DNA of 64,000 nt from Nitrobacter sp051535235 (GTDB lineage Bacteria; Pseudomonadota; Alphaproteobacteria; Rhizobiales; Xanthobacteraceae): positions 372,001 to 436,000 of the forward strand of contig NZ_JBPPLZ010000001.1 of NCBI RefSeq assembly GCF_051535235.1, written 5' to 3'. The position numbers and the translations under genes were made by a program. Of this stretch, positions 44,014 to 52,773 are shown in pieces. Positions within the stretch are counted from its first letter, which is position 1. Every line of letters starts with the position of its first letter. The notes below the pieces were generated by a model. The model had not been told where the DNA came from, made no database searches, and worked only from the letters and a program-made list of their open reading frames with translations.

Positions 44014-45333
44014 ATGATGGGTATTCGACGATTTGCCGGGGCGGTCGCGATTGCCGCCGTTCTCGGCCTGGCGACGCCCGCTCACGCCCTGACGGAAATC
44101 CACTGGTGGCACGCCATGACCGGCGGAAACAACGACGTTATCGTCAAGCTCGCCAATGACTTCAATGCCTCGCAGAGCGACTACAAGGTGGTCCCGACCT
44201 ACAAGGGCGGCTACGCCGACACCATGAACGCCGGCATCGCGGCGTTCCGGGCCGGCACCGCGCCCGCGATTCTGCAGGTGTTCGAGGTCGGCACCGCCAC
44301 CATGATGGCGGCGACCGGGGCGGTGAAGCCGGTCTACAAGCTGATGGCCGAGACCGGCGAGAAGTTCGATCCGAAGGCCTATCTGCCGACTATCACCGGC
44401 TACTACTCGACCTCCAAGGGCGAGATGCTGTCGTTTCCGTTCAACTCGTCGTCCACCGTGATGTGGGTCAACCTCGACGCGCTGAAGAAAGCCAACATTG
44501 CCGAGATTCCCAAGACCTGGCCGGAAGTGTTCGACGACGCCAGGAAACTGAAAGCGGCCGGCTATACCACCTGCGGCTTCTCCAATGCCTGGGTGACCTG
44601 GGTCAATCTCGAGCAACTCTCGGCGTGGCACAACGTGCCGCTCGCGACCAAGGCCAACGGTCTCGACGGTTTCGACACCAGGCTGGTGTTCAACGGTCCG
44701 CTCCAGGTGCGTCATCTGCAGAACCTGATCGACCTGCAGAAGGACAAGACCTACGATTATTCCGGACGGACCAACACCGGAGAAGGGCGTTTCACGTCGG
44801 GAGAATGTCCGATCTTCCTGACCTCGTCGGGCTTCTTCGGCAATGTCAGCAAGCAGGCCAAATTCCACTGGACCAACGCGCCGATGCCCTACTATCCCGA
44901 CGTCAAGGACGCGCCGCAGAACTCGATCATCGGCGGGGCATCGCTGTGGGTGATGGGCGGCAAATCGCCCGAGGTCTACAAGGGCGTCGCCAAGTTCCTC
45001 GCCTTCCTCTCCGATACCGATCGGCAGGTCTATATCCACAAGGTCTCCGGCTATCTGCCGATCACCAAGGCCGCCTATGCCAAGGCCAAAGAGGAGGGCT
45101 TCTACAAGGACCATCCCTATCTCGAAACGCCGTTGAAGGAATTGACCAACAAGGAGCCGACCGAGAATTCCCGCGGCCTGCGGCTCGGCAACATGGTGCA
45201 ACTGCGCGACGTCTGGGCCGAGGAGATCGAGCAGGCGCTGGCGGGCAAGAAGACCGCGCAGCAGGCGCTCGATGCCGCGGTGGAGCGCGGCAACGTCATG
45301 CTGCGTCAGTTCGAGAAGACGGCGGTGAAGTGA
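44014..45333 (+). CDS. ugpB: sn-Glycerol-3-phosphate ABC transporter, periplasmic binding protein
   Basis: Periplasmic receptor of the Ugp importer for glycerol-3-phosphate and glycerophosphodiesters. It has 439 residues. A signal peptide ends AHA (after residue 25). The mature start LTEIHWWHAMTGGNNDVIVKLANDFNASQSDYKVVPTYKGGY matches UgpB strongly, as do LQVFEVGTATMMAA, MLSFPFNSSSTVMWVN and TSSGFFGNV. The ATG at 44014 follows GAGGAAA; a second ATG adjoins it. First gene of ugpBAEC. Confidence 0.95.
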   Translation: MMGIRRFAGAVAIAAVLGLATPAHALTEIHWWHAMTGGNNDVIVKLANDFNASQSDYKVVPTYKGGYADTMNAGIAAFRAGTAPAILQVFEVGTATMMAATGAVKPVYKLMAETGEKFDPKAYLPTITGYYSTSKGEMLSFPFNSSSTVMWVNLDALKKANIAEIPKTWPEVFDDARKLKAAGYTTCGFSNAWVTWVNLEQLSAWHNVPLATKANGLDGFDTRLVFNGPLQVRHLQNLIDLQKDKTYDYSGRTNTGEGRFTSGECPIFLTSSGFFGNVSKQAKFHWTNAPMPYYPDVKDAPQNSIIGGASLWVMGGKSPEVYKGVAKFLAFLSDTDRQVYIHKVSGYLPITKAAYAKAKEEGFYKDHPYLETPLKELTNKEPTENSRGLRLGNMVQLRDVWAEEIEQALAGKKTAQQALDAAVERGNVMLRQFEKTAVK

Positions 45334-45360
45334 GGCTGTCGACCAGGCCGACGGCATGCC

Positions 45361-45425
45361 ATTGCCGGACTTGATCCGGCAATCCTGCGAAGATGATGGA
45401 GGCCCGGGGCAAGCCCGGGCATGAC
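45361..45425 (+). repeat. Two adjacent extragenic hairpins between ugpB and ugpA
   Basis: TTGCCGGA at 45362-45369 pairs with TCCGGCAA around CTTGA, then GCCCGGGGCAAGCCCGGGC forms a second hairpin about 20 bp on. Such paired GC-rich hairpins are typical of extragenic repeats in Bradyrhizobium relatives. Within the operon they could protect the ugpB part of the mRNA and so raise binding-protein level over the permeases. Confidence 0.65.
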
Positions 45426-45439
45426 GCTCCGGGGCCTTC

Positions 45440-46321
45440 ATGCAGAAGCAAACCGTCTTTCAGTCGCGTCTGTTGCCCTATCTTCTGGTCGCGCCGCAAC
45501 TCGCCGTGGTGCTGATCTTTTTCTACTGGCCCGCCGTGCAGGCGGTCGTTCAGTCGTTCCTGTTGCAGGACGCTTTCGGACTGTCGACAACTTTCGTCTG
45601 GTTCGACAACTACAAGGACGTGCTGAGCCAGCCGGACTATTTCGACGCCGTGGTCCGCACCTTCGTGTTCTCCTTTCTGATCGCGCTGTCGTCGCTCTCG
45701 CTGGCCCTTCTGCTCGCCGTCATGGCCGACAGGCCGCTGCGCGGCAGCATCGTCTACCGCACGTTGCTGATCTGGCCCTATGCGATCTCGCCGCCCGTGG
45801 TGGGCGTGCTCTGGGTGTTCATGCTCAACCCATCGCTCGGCATCATCGCGCATGCACTGCGCGCCATGGGCTTCGACTGGAATCCGCTGCTCGACGGCAA
45901 TCAGGCGGCGGCGCTGATCGTCCTCGCCGCGGCATGGAAACAGATTTCCTATAACTTCCTGTTTTTTCTCGCCGGCCTGCAGGCGATTCCGACGGGCGTG
46001 ATCGAGGCCGCGGCGATCGACGGCGCGGGACCGGCGCGGCGGTTCTGGACCATCATCTTCCCGCTGCTGTCGCCGACGCTCTTCTTCCTCATTGTCGTCA
46101 ACATCGTCTACGCTTTCTTCGATACTTTCGGCATCATCGACACCATCACGCGGGGCGGACCGGCGAACGCCACCCAGACGCTTGTCTACAAGGTCTACCA
46201 GGACGGCCTGCTCGGCGGCAATCTCGGCGGCTCGGCGGCGCAGTCCGTGATCCTGATGGGCATCGTGATCGTGCTGACCGCGATCCAGTTCCGCTTTGTC
46301 GAGCGCAGGGTGAATTACTGA
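45440..46321 (+). CDS. ugpA: sn-Glycerol-3-phosphate ABC transporter permease UgpA
   Basis: One of two membrane subunits of the Ugp importer. It has 293 residues and six transmembrane spans. The MetF-like segment PYLLVAPQLAVVLIFFYWPAVQAVVQSFLLQDAFG opens it; the cytoplasmic EAA loop is EAAAIDGAGPARRFWTIIFPLLSPTLFF. The ATG at 45440 is 106 bp after ugpB, past the hairpins. The stop overlaps the ugpE ATG by one base. Confidence 0.95.
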   Translation: MQKQTVFQSRLLPYLLVAPQLAVVLIFFYWPAVQAVVQSFLLQDAFGLSTTFVWFDNYKDVLSQPDYFDAVVRTFVFSFLIALSSLSLALLLAVMADRPLRGSIVYRTLLIWPYAISPPVVGVLWVFMLNPSLGIIAHALRAMGFDWNPLLDGNQAAALIVLAAAWKQISYNFLFFLAGLQAIPTGVIEAAAIDGAGPARRFWTIIFPLLSPTLFFLIVVNIVYAFFDTFGIIDTITRGGPANATQTLVYKVYQDGLLGGNLGGSAAQSVILMGIVIVLTAIQFRFVERRVNY

Positions 46322-47169
46322 TGATCGAGCATCGGAAATTCGGCAACCTGATCCCGCATGTCGTGCTTTGCATCGGCGTGCTGATCGTGGCCTTTCCGGT
46401 CTATCTCGCCTTCGTCGCGACCACGCAGGACACCGCAGCCATCGCCAACGGCCAGATGTCGCTGCTGCCGGGCAATCACTTCCTCGAAACCTTTTACAAG
46501 ACGCTGTTCGTCGGCTCGTCCGGCACCACGCGTGAGCCCGTGCTCGTGATGCTGTTCAACTCGCTCGTGATGGCGATGTTGATCGCTGTGGGAAAGATCG
46601 CGATCTCGATCATCTCCGCCTATGCCGTGGTTTATTTCCGCTTCCGGTTCCGGATGACGATTTTCTGGCTGATCTTCATCACGCTGATGCTGCCGGTCGA
46701 GGTCCGGATCTATCCGACCTACAAGATCGCAGCGGATCTGCATCTGCTCGACAGTTATGCCGGACTGACACTGCCGCTGATCGCCTCGGCGACCGCGACG
46801 CTGTTGTTCCGGCAGTTCTTCATGACCGTGCCGGACGAGCTGCTCGAGGCCTCGCGCATCGACGGCGCGGGTCCGTTCCGCTTTTTCAAGGATACGCTGC
46901 TGCCGCTGTCGCGCACCAACATGGCGGCGCTGTTCGTGATCCTGTTCATCCTCGGCTGGAATCAGTATTTGTGGCCGCTGCTGATTACCACCCGCGACGA
47001 CATGCAGACCATCCAGATCGGAATCCGCAAGATGATCGTCACCTCCGATGCGCTGACCGAATGGCCGGTGGTGATGGCGACCGCGGTGCTCGCGATGCTT
47101 CCGCCGGTGTTCATCGTCGTGGTGATGCAGAAGCTGTTCGTGCGCGGACTGGTGGAGACGGAGAAGTGA
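46321..47169 (+). CDS. ugpE: sn-Glycerol-3-phosphate ABC transporter permease UgpE
   Basis: Second permease, 282 residues, six transmembrane spans. HVVLCIGVLIVAFPVYLAFVATTQ at the N-terminus, the large periplasmic loop, LMLPVEVRIYPTYKIAADL, and the EAA loop EASRIDGAGPFRFFKDTLLPLSRTNMAALFV are as in UgpE. It is coupled to ugpA by a one-base overlap and is 6 bp before ugpC. Confidence 0.95.
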   Translation: MIEHRKFGNLIPHVVLCIGVLIVAFPVYLAFVATTQDTAAIANGQMSLLPGNHFLETFYKTLFVGSSGTTREPVLVMLFNSLVMAMLIAVGKIAISIISAYAVVYFRFRFRMTIFWLIFITLMLPVEVRIYPTYKIAADLHLLDSYAGLTLPLIASATATLLFRQFFMTVPDELLEASRIDGAGPFRFFKDTLLPLSRTNMAALFVILFILGWNQYLWPLLITTRDDMQTIQIGIRKMIVTSDALTEWPVVMATAVLAMLPPVFIVVVMQKLFVRGLVETEK

Positions 47170-47175
47170 GTTCAC

Positions 47176-48267
47176 ATGGCTGACATCACGCTCCGCAACG
47201 TCCGCAAGACCTATGCCAGCAATGTCGAGGCGATTAAGGGCATCAGCCTCGCAGTCGGCGACGGACAGTTCTGCGTGCTGGTCGGCCCTTCCGGCTGCGG
47301 CAAGTCCACGCTGCTGCGCATGGTGGCAGGCCTGGAGACCGTCACCTCGGGCGAGATCGAGATCGGCGGCAGTATCGTCAACGAGATCGGACCGGCCGAC
47401 CGCGACATCGCGATGGTGTTCCAGAACTATGCGCTCTATCCGCACATGAGCGTCTACAACAATATGGCCTACGGCCTGCGCAACCGCGGCATGGCCAAGC
47501 CGGAGATCGACAGCCGTGTGCACGAGGCTGCGCAGGTTCTCGAAATCGGCTCGCTGCTCGATCGCAAGCCAAAGCAACTCTCCGGCGGCCAGCGCCAGCG
47601 CGTCGCCATGGGACGCGCGATCGTGCGGCAGCCGAAGCTGTTTCTGTTCGACGAGCCGCTGTCCAACCTCGATGCGAAGCTCCGGATCGCCATGCGGGTC
47701 GAGATCCGGAAACTGCAACGCCGGCTGAAGACCACCTCGCTCTACGTGACCCACGACCAGCTGGAGGCGATGACGCTCGCCGACATTCTGGTGGTGATGA
47801 ATGGCGGCCTTGTCGAGCAGATCGGCAATCCGCTGGAGATCTACCGGAAGCCCGCCACCACCTTCGTGGCATCGTTCATCGGCGCGCCGCCGATGAACCT
47901 CATCCCCCTGCCGGGCGGCGATATAAGCCTCGCCGGCGCGGGAGCTCAGTCAGGCATACTCGGGGTCCGGCCGGAAGATCTGGTGCTGACCGACGAACCG
48001 GTTCCCCCCGGCGGCGTCGCGCTGGAACTGACCGTCGAGACGATCGAACAGGTGGGAGCCGAAACCTATGTCTATGGTGTCCGCGACCGGCCGGCCGCCG
48101 GCGCGCGGACTGCGAGCGCGAGACCGGACCAATCGCTTCCCGGCGAGATTCTGGTCCGCATCCCGGGTCAGGGCGGTCCGTCGGTCGGCGAGCGGGTTCG
48201 CGCGGTTGCAGTGCGGGACAAGCTGCATCTGTTCAGCGCCTGCGGCCGTAAGCGGCTTGATTCCTGA
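47176..48267 (+). CDS. ugpC: sn-Glycerol-3-phosphate ABC transporter ATPase UgpC
   Basis: ATPase subunit that drives the importer. It has 363 residues. Walker A GPSGCGKST (near residue 37), Q-loop FQNYALYPHMSVYNNMAYGL, signature LSGGQRQRVAMGRA, Walker B LFLFDEPLSNLD, and the C-terminal TOBE domain with GVRPEDLVL are typical of the MalK/UgpC subfamily. Last gene of ugpBAEC. Confidence 0.95.
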   Translation: MADITLRNVRKTYASNVEAIKGISLAVGDGQFCVLVGPSGCGKSTLLRMVAGLETVTSGEIEIGGSIVNEIGPADRDIAMVFQNYALYPHMSVYNNMAYGLRNRGMAKPEIDSRVHEAAQVLEIGSLLDRKPKQLSGGQRQRVAMGRAIVRQPKLFLFDEPLSNLDAKLRIAMRVEIRKLQRRLKTTSLYVTHDQLEAMTLADILVVMNGGLVEQIGNPLEIYRKPATTFVASFIGAPPMNLIPLPGGDISLAGAGAQSGILGVRPEDLVLTDEPVPPGGVALELTVETIEQVGAETYVYGVRDRPAAGARTASARPDQSLPGEILVRIPGQGGPSVGERVRAVAVRDKLHLFSACGRKRLDS

Positions 48268-48302
48268 CCCGATTTCAAAGTGTTGGCCGGTGGGCCGGAC
48301 GT

Positions 48303-48331
48303 CTTGAACAGCGTGCAAATCATCGCCATAT
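48303..48331 (+). promoter_or_regulatory. RpoH (sigma-32) promoter of the hsp20 gene
   Basis: CTTGAA at 48303-48308 and CGCCATAT at 48324-48331, spacing 15 bp. The -35 is exact and the -10 differs from CCCCATNT in one base. Start of transcription would be near 48338, leaving a leader of about 105 bases. Confidence 0.7.
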
Positions 48332-48337
48332 TCGCTC

Positions 48338-48442
48338 TGACCGACCGGGAAGCCCCGGACGGCCGAACGGGGCGCCGCAAGGGCCCCAGCGCACGATCCG
48401 ACAGGACCGTGCACGTCAAAGTCGCTTCGAGAGGACTTTGTG
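48338..48442 (+). ncRNA. Probable ROSE-type RNA thermometer in the hsp20 leader
   Basis: The last hairpin has a perfect 7 bp stem, CAAAGTC at 48417-48423 and GACTTTG at 48434-48440. The ribosome binding site GAGGA (48431-48435) lies in its 3' arm, 7 bases before the ATG, and the 5' arm contains UCGCU (48422-48426), the conserved UYGCU that faces AGGA in ROSE elements. Further hairpins lie upstream: CCCCG/CGGGG near 48353-48371, GGGGC/GCCCC near 48369-48387, and GCACG/CGTGC at 48391-48412. Length, position and motif match ROSE elements known from Bradyrhizobium small heat-shock genes. Confidence 0.75.
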
Positions 48443-48868
48443 ATGTCTCGTGTTCCTTCGTTGTCCAGTCCATTTCTCCTGGGATTCGACGAGATTGAGC
48501 GTGCGCTCGACCGCGTCGTGAAAGGCGCCGACGGCTATCCTCCCTACAACATCGAGCGGTGCGACCGTAACAACGGCGAGCCGGAGCGCCTGCGGATCAC
48601 GCTGGCGGTGGCGGGGTTCACCCGAGACCAACTCGATGTGACCATTGAGGAAAATCAGCTTGTGATCCGGGGGCGCCAACAGGAGGAGAAGGCCCGGCAA
48701 TACATCCATCGCGGCATTGCCGCGCGCCACTTCCAGCGCACCTTCGTGCTGGCGGAGGGGATGTTGGTGCTGGGCGCGGACCTGAAAAACGGGCTATTGT
48801 CAGTCGATCTGGCCAGGCCGGAACCTGAAAGGGTCGTTAAGACAATCGCGATCAATGAACACGAATAA
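48443..48868 (+). CDS. Small heat-shock protein, Hsp20 (IbpA-like)
   Basis: Holdase chaperone of 141 residues. N-terminal PSLSSPFLLGFDEIERALDRVVKG is the Rhizobiales class A/IbpA form. The alpha-crystallin domain runs from about 35: PPYNIERCDRN, LRITLAVAGFTRDQLDVTIEENQLVIRGRQ, RGIAARHFQRTFVLAEGM, and the GLLSVDLARPEPE closing strand. The IXI-like C-terminal motif is IAI. It has an RpoH promoter and a ROSE-type leader, so both transcription and translation rise with temperature. The ATG at 48443 is used; a GTG lies immediately before. Confidence 0.95.
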   Translation: MSRVPSLSSPFLLGFDEIERALDRVVKGADGYPPYNIERCDRNNGEPERLRITLAVAGFTRDQLDVTIEENQLVIRGRQQEEKARQYIHRGIAARHFQRTFVLAEGMLVLGADLKNGLLSVDLARPEPERVVKTIAINEHE

Positions 48869-48964
48869 TGCATGGCCCGGACAGGCAAGGACCGGTGAAA
48901 ATCATGCATCCGAGTGCAACGAGTAGCGGACTCGACCGCTTAGTCTACAGAAGGAGTCGAGACC

Positions 48965-49231
48965 ATGAGTGAAGTGAGTTCCACATTCCGACCCGAAGGC
49001 GTCTCGATCGAGACGCTGGCGCAGCTCGGCGAAGGCCATATCGCCTACGTGAAGCAGGTTCGTTCCGAGGACGTGCCGGAACTGTTTCCGCAGGCCCCGA
49101 AAATCGCGCCCGGCCTGATGCTGTTCGCGCTGCATGCCGCCGACGGCACGCCGATCATGCTCACCGATTCGCGCGAGGCCGCGGTCGCGAGCGCCTGGAG
49201 CAACGAGTTGCAGGCTGTCAGCGTGCACTGA
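48965..49231 (+). CDS. DUF1150 family protein
   Basis: An 88-residue cytoplasmic protein. GEGHIAYVKQVRSEDVPELFPQ, GLMLFALHAADGTPIMLTDSREAAVASAWSNELQAVSVH is the DUF1150 pattern. The family is found almost only in alphaproteobacteria, usually just after an hsp20 gene as here (96 bp spacer), so a link to the heat-shock response is inferred. Good upstream AGGAG. Confidence 0.9.
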   Translation: MSEVSSTFRPEGVSIETLAQLGEGHIAYVKQVRSEDVPELFPQAPKIAPGLMLFALHAADGTPIMLTDSREAAVASAWSNELQAVSVH

Positions 49232-49268
49232 TCCTGCGCCAAGCCGGTGCGGAGCAACGAGTTAGCGG

Positions 49269-49306
49269 AAAGCGGCGGCGCGTTCAGCGCAGCCGCTTTT
49301 CTGTTT
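49269..49306 (+). terminator. Rho-independent terminator after the DUF1150 gene
   Basis: AAAGCGGC at 49269-49276 pairs with GCCGCTTT at 49292-49299, with an inner GCGC/GCGC helix separated by one mismatch, followed by TTCTGTTT. It ends the hsp20-DUF1150 transcript before ilvD. Confidence 0.8.
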
Positions 49307-49368
49307 GCCGCCTCCGGTGGCGGGGCTGTATGGTCCCGCCAAACTGTTGAACGTCCGGGAAAAAACCC

Positions 49369-51213
49369 ATGCCCGCCTATCGCTCCCGAACCTCCACCCA
49401 CGGCCGCAACATGGCCGGTGCCCGCGGACTGTGGCGCGCCACCGGCATGAAGAACGAGGACTTCGGCAAGCCGATCATCGCCGTGGTGAATTCCTTCACC
49501 CAGTTCGTGCCCGGCCATGTGCACCTCAAGGACCTCGGCCAGCTCGTGGCGCGCGAGATCGAGAAGGCCGGCGGCGTCGCCAAGGAGTTCAACACCATCG
49601 CGGTGGATGACGGCATCGCCATGGGCCACGACGGCATGCTCTACAGCCTGCCTTCGCGAGAGATCATCGCCGACAGCGTCGAATACATGGTCAACGCGCA
49701 TTGCGCCGATGCCATGGTCTGCATCTCCAATTGCGACAAGATCACGCCCGGCATGCTGATGGCATCGCTGCGCCTCAACATTCCATCGGTGTTCGTCTCC
49801 GGCGGTCCGATGGAATCCGGCAAGGTCAACCTCAACGGCAAGGTCAAGTCGATCGATTTGATCGACGCCATGATCGCCGCCGCAGACGACAAGGTCACCG
49901 ACGCCGAGGTCGAGGTGATCGAGCGCTCCGCCTGTCCGACCTGCGGCTCGTGTTCGGGCATGTTCACCGCCAATTCGATGAACTGCCTGACCGAGGCGCT
50001 CGGCCTCGCATTGCCCGGCAACGGCTCGGTGCTCGCCACCCACGCCGACCGCAAGGGCCTTTTCATCGAGGCCGGCCACCTGATCGTGGATCTGGCGCGG
50101 CGCTATTACGAGCAGGACGACGGCAGCGCGCTGCCGCGCGCGATCGCGAGCTTCAAGGCGTTCGAGAACGCGATGACGCTCGACATCTCGATGGGCGGTT
50201 CCACCAACACCGTGCTGCATCTGCTCGCGGCGGCTTACGAAGGCGAAGTGCCGTTCACCATGAAGGACATCGATCGGCTGTCGCGTCGCGTGCCGGTGCT
50301 GTGCAAGGTCGCGCCTTCGGTGGCGGATGTGCATCTGGAAGACGTGCATCGCGCCGGCGGCATCATGGGCATCCTCGGCGAACTCGATCGCGCCGGCCTG
50401 ATCGATAGCAGCCTTCCGACGGTTCACAGCGCCTCGCTGAACGACGCGCTGGAACGCTGGGACATCAAGCGGACGAAAAGCGACAGCGTTCGCAATTTCT
50501 ATCTGGCCGCGCCGGGCGGCGTGCGCACCGAGGTCGCGTTCAGCCAGGACAGGCGATTCGAGGAACTCGACGCCGACCGCGCCAAGGGCTGCATCCGCGA
50601 TGCCGAGCACGCCTTCTCGAAGGACGGCGGTCTTGCCGTACTCTACGGCAATATCGCGCGCGACGGCTGCATCGTGAAGACCGCCGGCGTCGACGATAGC
50701 ATCCTGAAGTTCTCAGGTCCCGCGCGCATCTTCGAAAGCCAGGACGCCGCGGTGGACGCCATTCTCACCAACAAGATCAAGGCAGGCGACGTCGTCGTCA
50801 TCCGTTACGAAGGCCCGCGCGGCGGTCCCGGCATGCAGGAGATGCTGTATCCGACCAGCTATCTGAAATCGAAAGGTCTCGGCAAGCAGTGCGCGCTGAT
50901 CACCGATGGCCGTTTCTCCGGCGGCACCGCCGGCCTGTCGGTCGGCCACGCGTCGCCGGAAGCGGCGGAGGGCGGCGCGATCGGCCTTGTCGAGGAAGGC
51001 GATACGATCGAGTTCGACATTCCCAATCGCAAGGTGCATCTTGCGGTCGACGACGCCGAGATCGAGCGTCGCCGCGTAGCGATGGAGGCGAAGGGCGACA
51101 AGGCGTGGAAGCCGGCCGTGCCGCGCAAGCGCCACATCTCGATGGCGCTGAAAGCCTACGCCGCCCACGCCACCAGCGCGGCGCTCGGCGCCGTGCGGGT
51201 GGTGAAGGACTGA
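49369..51213 (+). CDS. ilvD: Dihydroxy-acid dehydratase
   Basis: Third step of valine, leucine and isoleucine synthesis, an iron-sulfur enzyme. It has 614 residues. SRTSTHGRNMAGARGLWRATGM and GKPIIAVVNSFTQFVPGHVHLKDLG open it; cluster ligands are in CISNCDKITPGM and CPTCGSCSGMFTANSM; SMGGSTNTVLHLLA and YEGPRGGPGMQEML and ITDGRFSGGTAGLSVGHASPEA follow. The length and long CD(K) form fit the [4Fe-4S] type rather than the shorter [2Fe-2S] form. Transcribed alone. Confidence 0.98.
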   Translation: MPAYRSRTSTHGRNMAGARGLWRATGMKNEDFGKPIIAVVNSFTQFVPGHVHLKDLGQLVAREIEKAGGVAKEFNTIAVDDGIAMGHDGMLYSLPSREIIADSVEYMVNAHCADAMVCISNCDKITPGMLMASLRLNIPSVFVSGGPMESGKVNLNGKVKSIDLIDAMIAAADDKVTDAEVEVIERSACPTCGSCSGMFTANSMNCLTEALGLALPGNGSVLATHADRKGLFIEAGHLIVDLARRYYEQDDGSALPRAIASFKAFENAMTLDISMGGSTNTVLHLLAAAYEGEVPFTMKDIDRLSRRVPVLCKVAPSVADVHLEDVHRAGGIMGILGELDRAGLIDSSLPTVHSASLNDALERWDIKRTKSDSVRNFYLAAPGGVRTEVAFSQDRRFEELDADRAKGCIRDAEHAFSKDGGLAVLYGNIARDGCIVKTAGVDDSILKFSGPARIFESQDAAVDAILTNKIKAGDVVVIRYEGPRGGPGMQEMLYPTSYLKSKGLGKQCALITDGRFSGGTAGLSVGHASPEAAEGGAIGLVEEGDTIEFDIPNRKVHLAVDDAEIERRRVAMEAKGDKAWKPAVPRKRHISMALKAYAAHATSAALGAVRVVKD

Positions 51214-51229
51214 CTGAGTACTTGTTCTC

Positions 51230-51310
51230 GTCATTCCGGGGCGTCGCGAAGCGACGAACCCGGAATCCAGCATCCGCAAATTCTCCTCGCGTTACTGGAT
51301 TCCCGACAGC
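51230..51310. repeat. Extragenic repeat with TTCCGGG/CCCGGAA hairpin after ilvD
   Basis: TTCCGGG at 51234-51240 pairs with CCCGGAA at 51260-51266, with an inner CGTCGC/GCGACG helix around GAA. The following CCAGCATCCGCAAATTCTCC and TACTGGATTCC are also typical of this widespread Bradyrhizobiaceae repeat. It may end ilvD transcription. The rest of the 51214-51521 gap shows no gene. Confidence 0.7.
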
Positions 51311-51521
51311 CGCTATCGCATTTTCAAGCGGTAGCCGCCGCCCGTTCGCGTAAGGAGCCCGGCTTGATTTCATCAAAGCCGGAATGGCTCTAACGCGGCT
51401 TCAAGAGTGACGAAAAGTTTTTGGCGCTTATTCCGCGAAAGCAGACGCCGGTTTTGCGATCAATGCGCGCAAGTTATCGACTGAGAGCATTTTCATACGA
51501 CAGTGCGGCCTTGAGAACCGC

Positions 51522-51923
51522 TCAGTCCCACAGCCCGTATTCCTGCCACTTCGATTTCGGGATCATCGCGCCGACGCGATAGGTAAACGACAGCACGTTG
51601 AGATGATCGGGCGATGCTTTGCATCTGTACGAGAATGCGTACCATTTTCCGCCACTGCGAAACGCGCCGCCGCTGGCTTCGATCGTGTCGCCGTGATGCC
51701 GTGGCGGGGTAATGACGTTGGATTTGGCGCGATCTGGTTTCGGAAGATTTCCGCTCTTGCCGATGTGTTCGACTGCCGCGAGGTCGCAGACCTGTTCCAG
51801 CCGTGTTTGCGGATCAAGCTTGCCGAGGCTTGCAAGAAGCCTCGGATCCGCCGCGCCGGCCGGCGTCGTGACCGCGAGAGCGAAGGCGCAGATCAGCAGG
51901 ATGGATATCGCAAAAGGCATCAT
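51522..51923 (-). CDS. DUF930 family periplasmic protein
   Basis: A 133-residue secreted protein. Signal peptide MMPFAISILLICAFALAVTTPAGA. Mature part: LLASLGKLDPQTRLEQVCDLAAVEHIGK, GDTIEASGGAFRSGGKWYAFSYRCKASPDHLNVLSFTYRVGAMIPKSKWQEYGLW, which fits DUF930 with its two cysteines (likely one disulphide). Function unknown. It stands alone between two repeat-rich gaps. Confidence 0.85.
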   Translation of the reverse strand: MMPFAISILLICAFALAVTTPAGAADPRLLASLGKLDPQTRLEQVCDLAAVEHIGKSGNLPKPDRAKSNVITPPRHHGDTIEASGGAFRSGGKWYAFSYRCKASPDHLNVLSFTYRVGAMIPKSKWQEYGLWD

Positions 51924-52041
51924 GACTCCGGATGGATTGTCGATGATTTCTGTCAGCGGCGGCCAACGGGCTCCAGCTTCGCCGTATCGTCCGGTGGAGG
52001 AGGGGACTTCGACGATCGTTCCGCCGGAACTAAGAATCTCT

Positions 52042-52082
52042 CTAGAACATTTTCGCTTCTGATTGAATCAGAAGCATGCTCC
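52042..52082. repeat. Terminal palindrome of extragenic repeat family A
   Basis: CTAGAACATTTTCGCTTCTG followed by the palindrome GCTTCTGATT / AATCAGAAGC at 52056-52076. Only the end of family A is present. The rest of the 388 bp gap (51924-52311) has no gene that I recognise. Confidence 0.65.
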
Positions 52083-52311
52083 AGATGAGACATGCTCGGC
52101 CCGAAAAACGCCGGCGGTTTTGCTCCATTCCTTTCAAAAATACCCGAATCGATCCGTCCATGATTTTGGATTGATTCGCCCCCGAAATCATCGTCGTTTT
52201 ATGGAGTGCATTTGCGTTCGCGCATTTCAGCAGCCGCAAGAGCCCGCGGAGAAGGGCTGCGAATGCTGGAAGCGGACCATCAGCCGGTGTGATTGGTTGA
52301 TTCGCAGCAGC

Positions 52312-52773
52312 TCAGGGGACGGTCGCCGGCGGCAGCGCGAGCACGGAATAGATCGCCTCTGCATCGCGCGAGGCGCGCAGCTTGTTGGCGATGTCCTGAT
52401 CGCGCAGCAGCCTTGCGATTCGCGCCAAGGCCTTCAGATGATCCGCGCCGGCGCCCTCGGGCGCCAGCAGCAGGAAAATCAGATCGACCGGCTGGCCATC
52501 CATCGCCTCGAAATCGATCGGGCGGTCGAGCCGTGCGAACAGGCCGAATATCTTGTCGAGTTTCTGCAGCTTGCCGTGCGGAATCGCGACGCCGTAGCCG
52601 ACCGCCGTGGTTCCGAGCTTCTCCCGCCGCAACAGGACCTCGAAAACGGCGCGGTCGTTCTGCCCCGTCAATTCAGAAGCGCGCGCGGCCAGTTCCTGCA
52701 GCGCCTGTTTCTTGCTGTTGACTTTCAATGCAGGAATGATCGCCTCGGGTGCGACCAGGTCGGTAATCATCAT
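52312..52773 (-). CDS. ptsN: Nitrogen-regulatory phosphotransferase protein EIIA-Ntr
   Basis: Phosphocarrier that ends the regulatory PTS-Ntr chain and adjusts potassium, nitrogen and carbon metabolism. It has 153 residues. The phosphorylated His is in GYGVAIPHGKLQKLDKI, with RREKLGTTAVG before it and DLIFLLLAPEGAGADHLKALARIARLLRD after. Two ATGs (52773, 52770). It is downstream of rpoN and hpf on the same strand, the conserved cluster. Confidence 0.95.
   Translation of the reverse strand: MMITDLVAPEAIIPALKVNSKKQALQELAARASELTGQNDRAVFEVLLRREKLGTTAVGYGVAIPHGKLQKLDKIFGLFARLDRPIDFEAMDGQPVDLIFLLLAPEGAGADHLKALARIARLLRDQDIANKLRASRDAEAIYSVLALPPATVP

Noticed and set aside
43837..45441. Minus-strand open frame of 534 codons opposite ugpB
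   Set aside because: Antisense to ugpB and crosses its promoter region; no recognisable domain.
46315..47754. Minus-strand open frame of 479 codons opposite ugpE and ugpC
   Set aside because: Covers parts of two real genes on the other strand; His/Arg/Asp-rich shadow translation.
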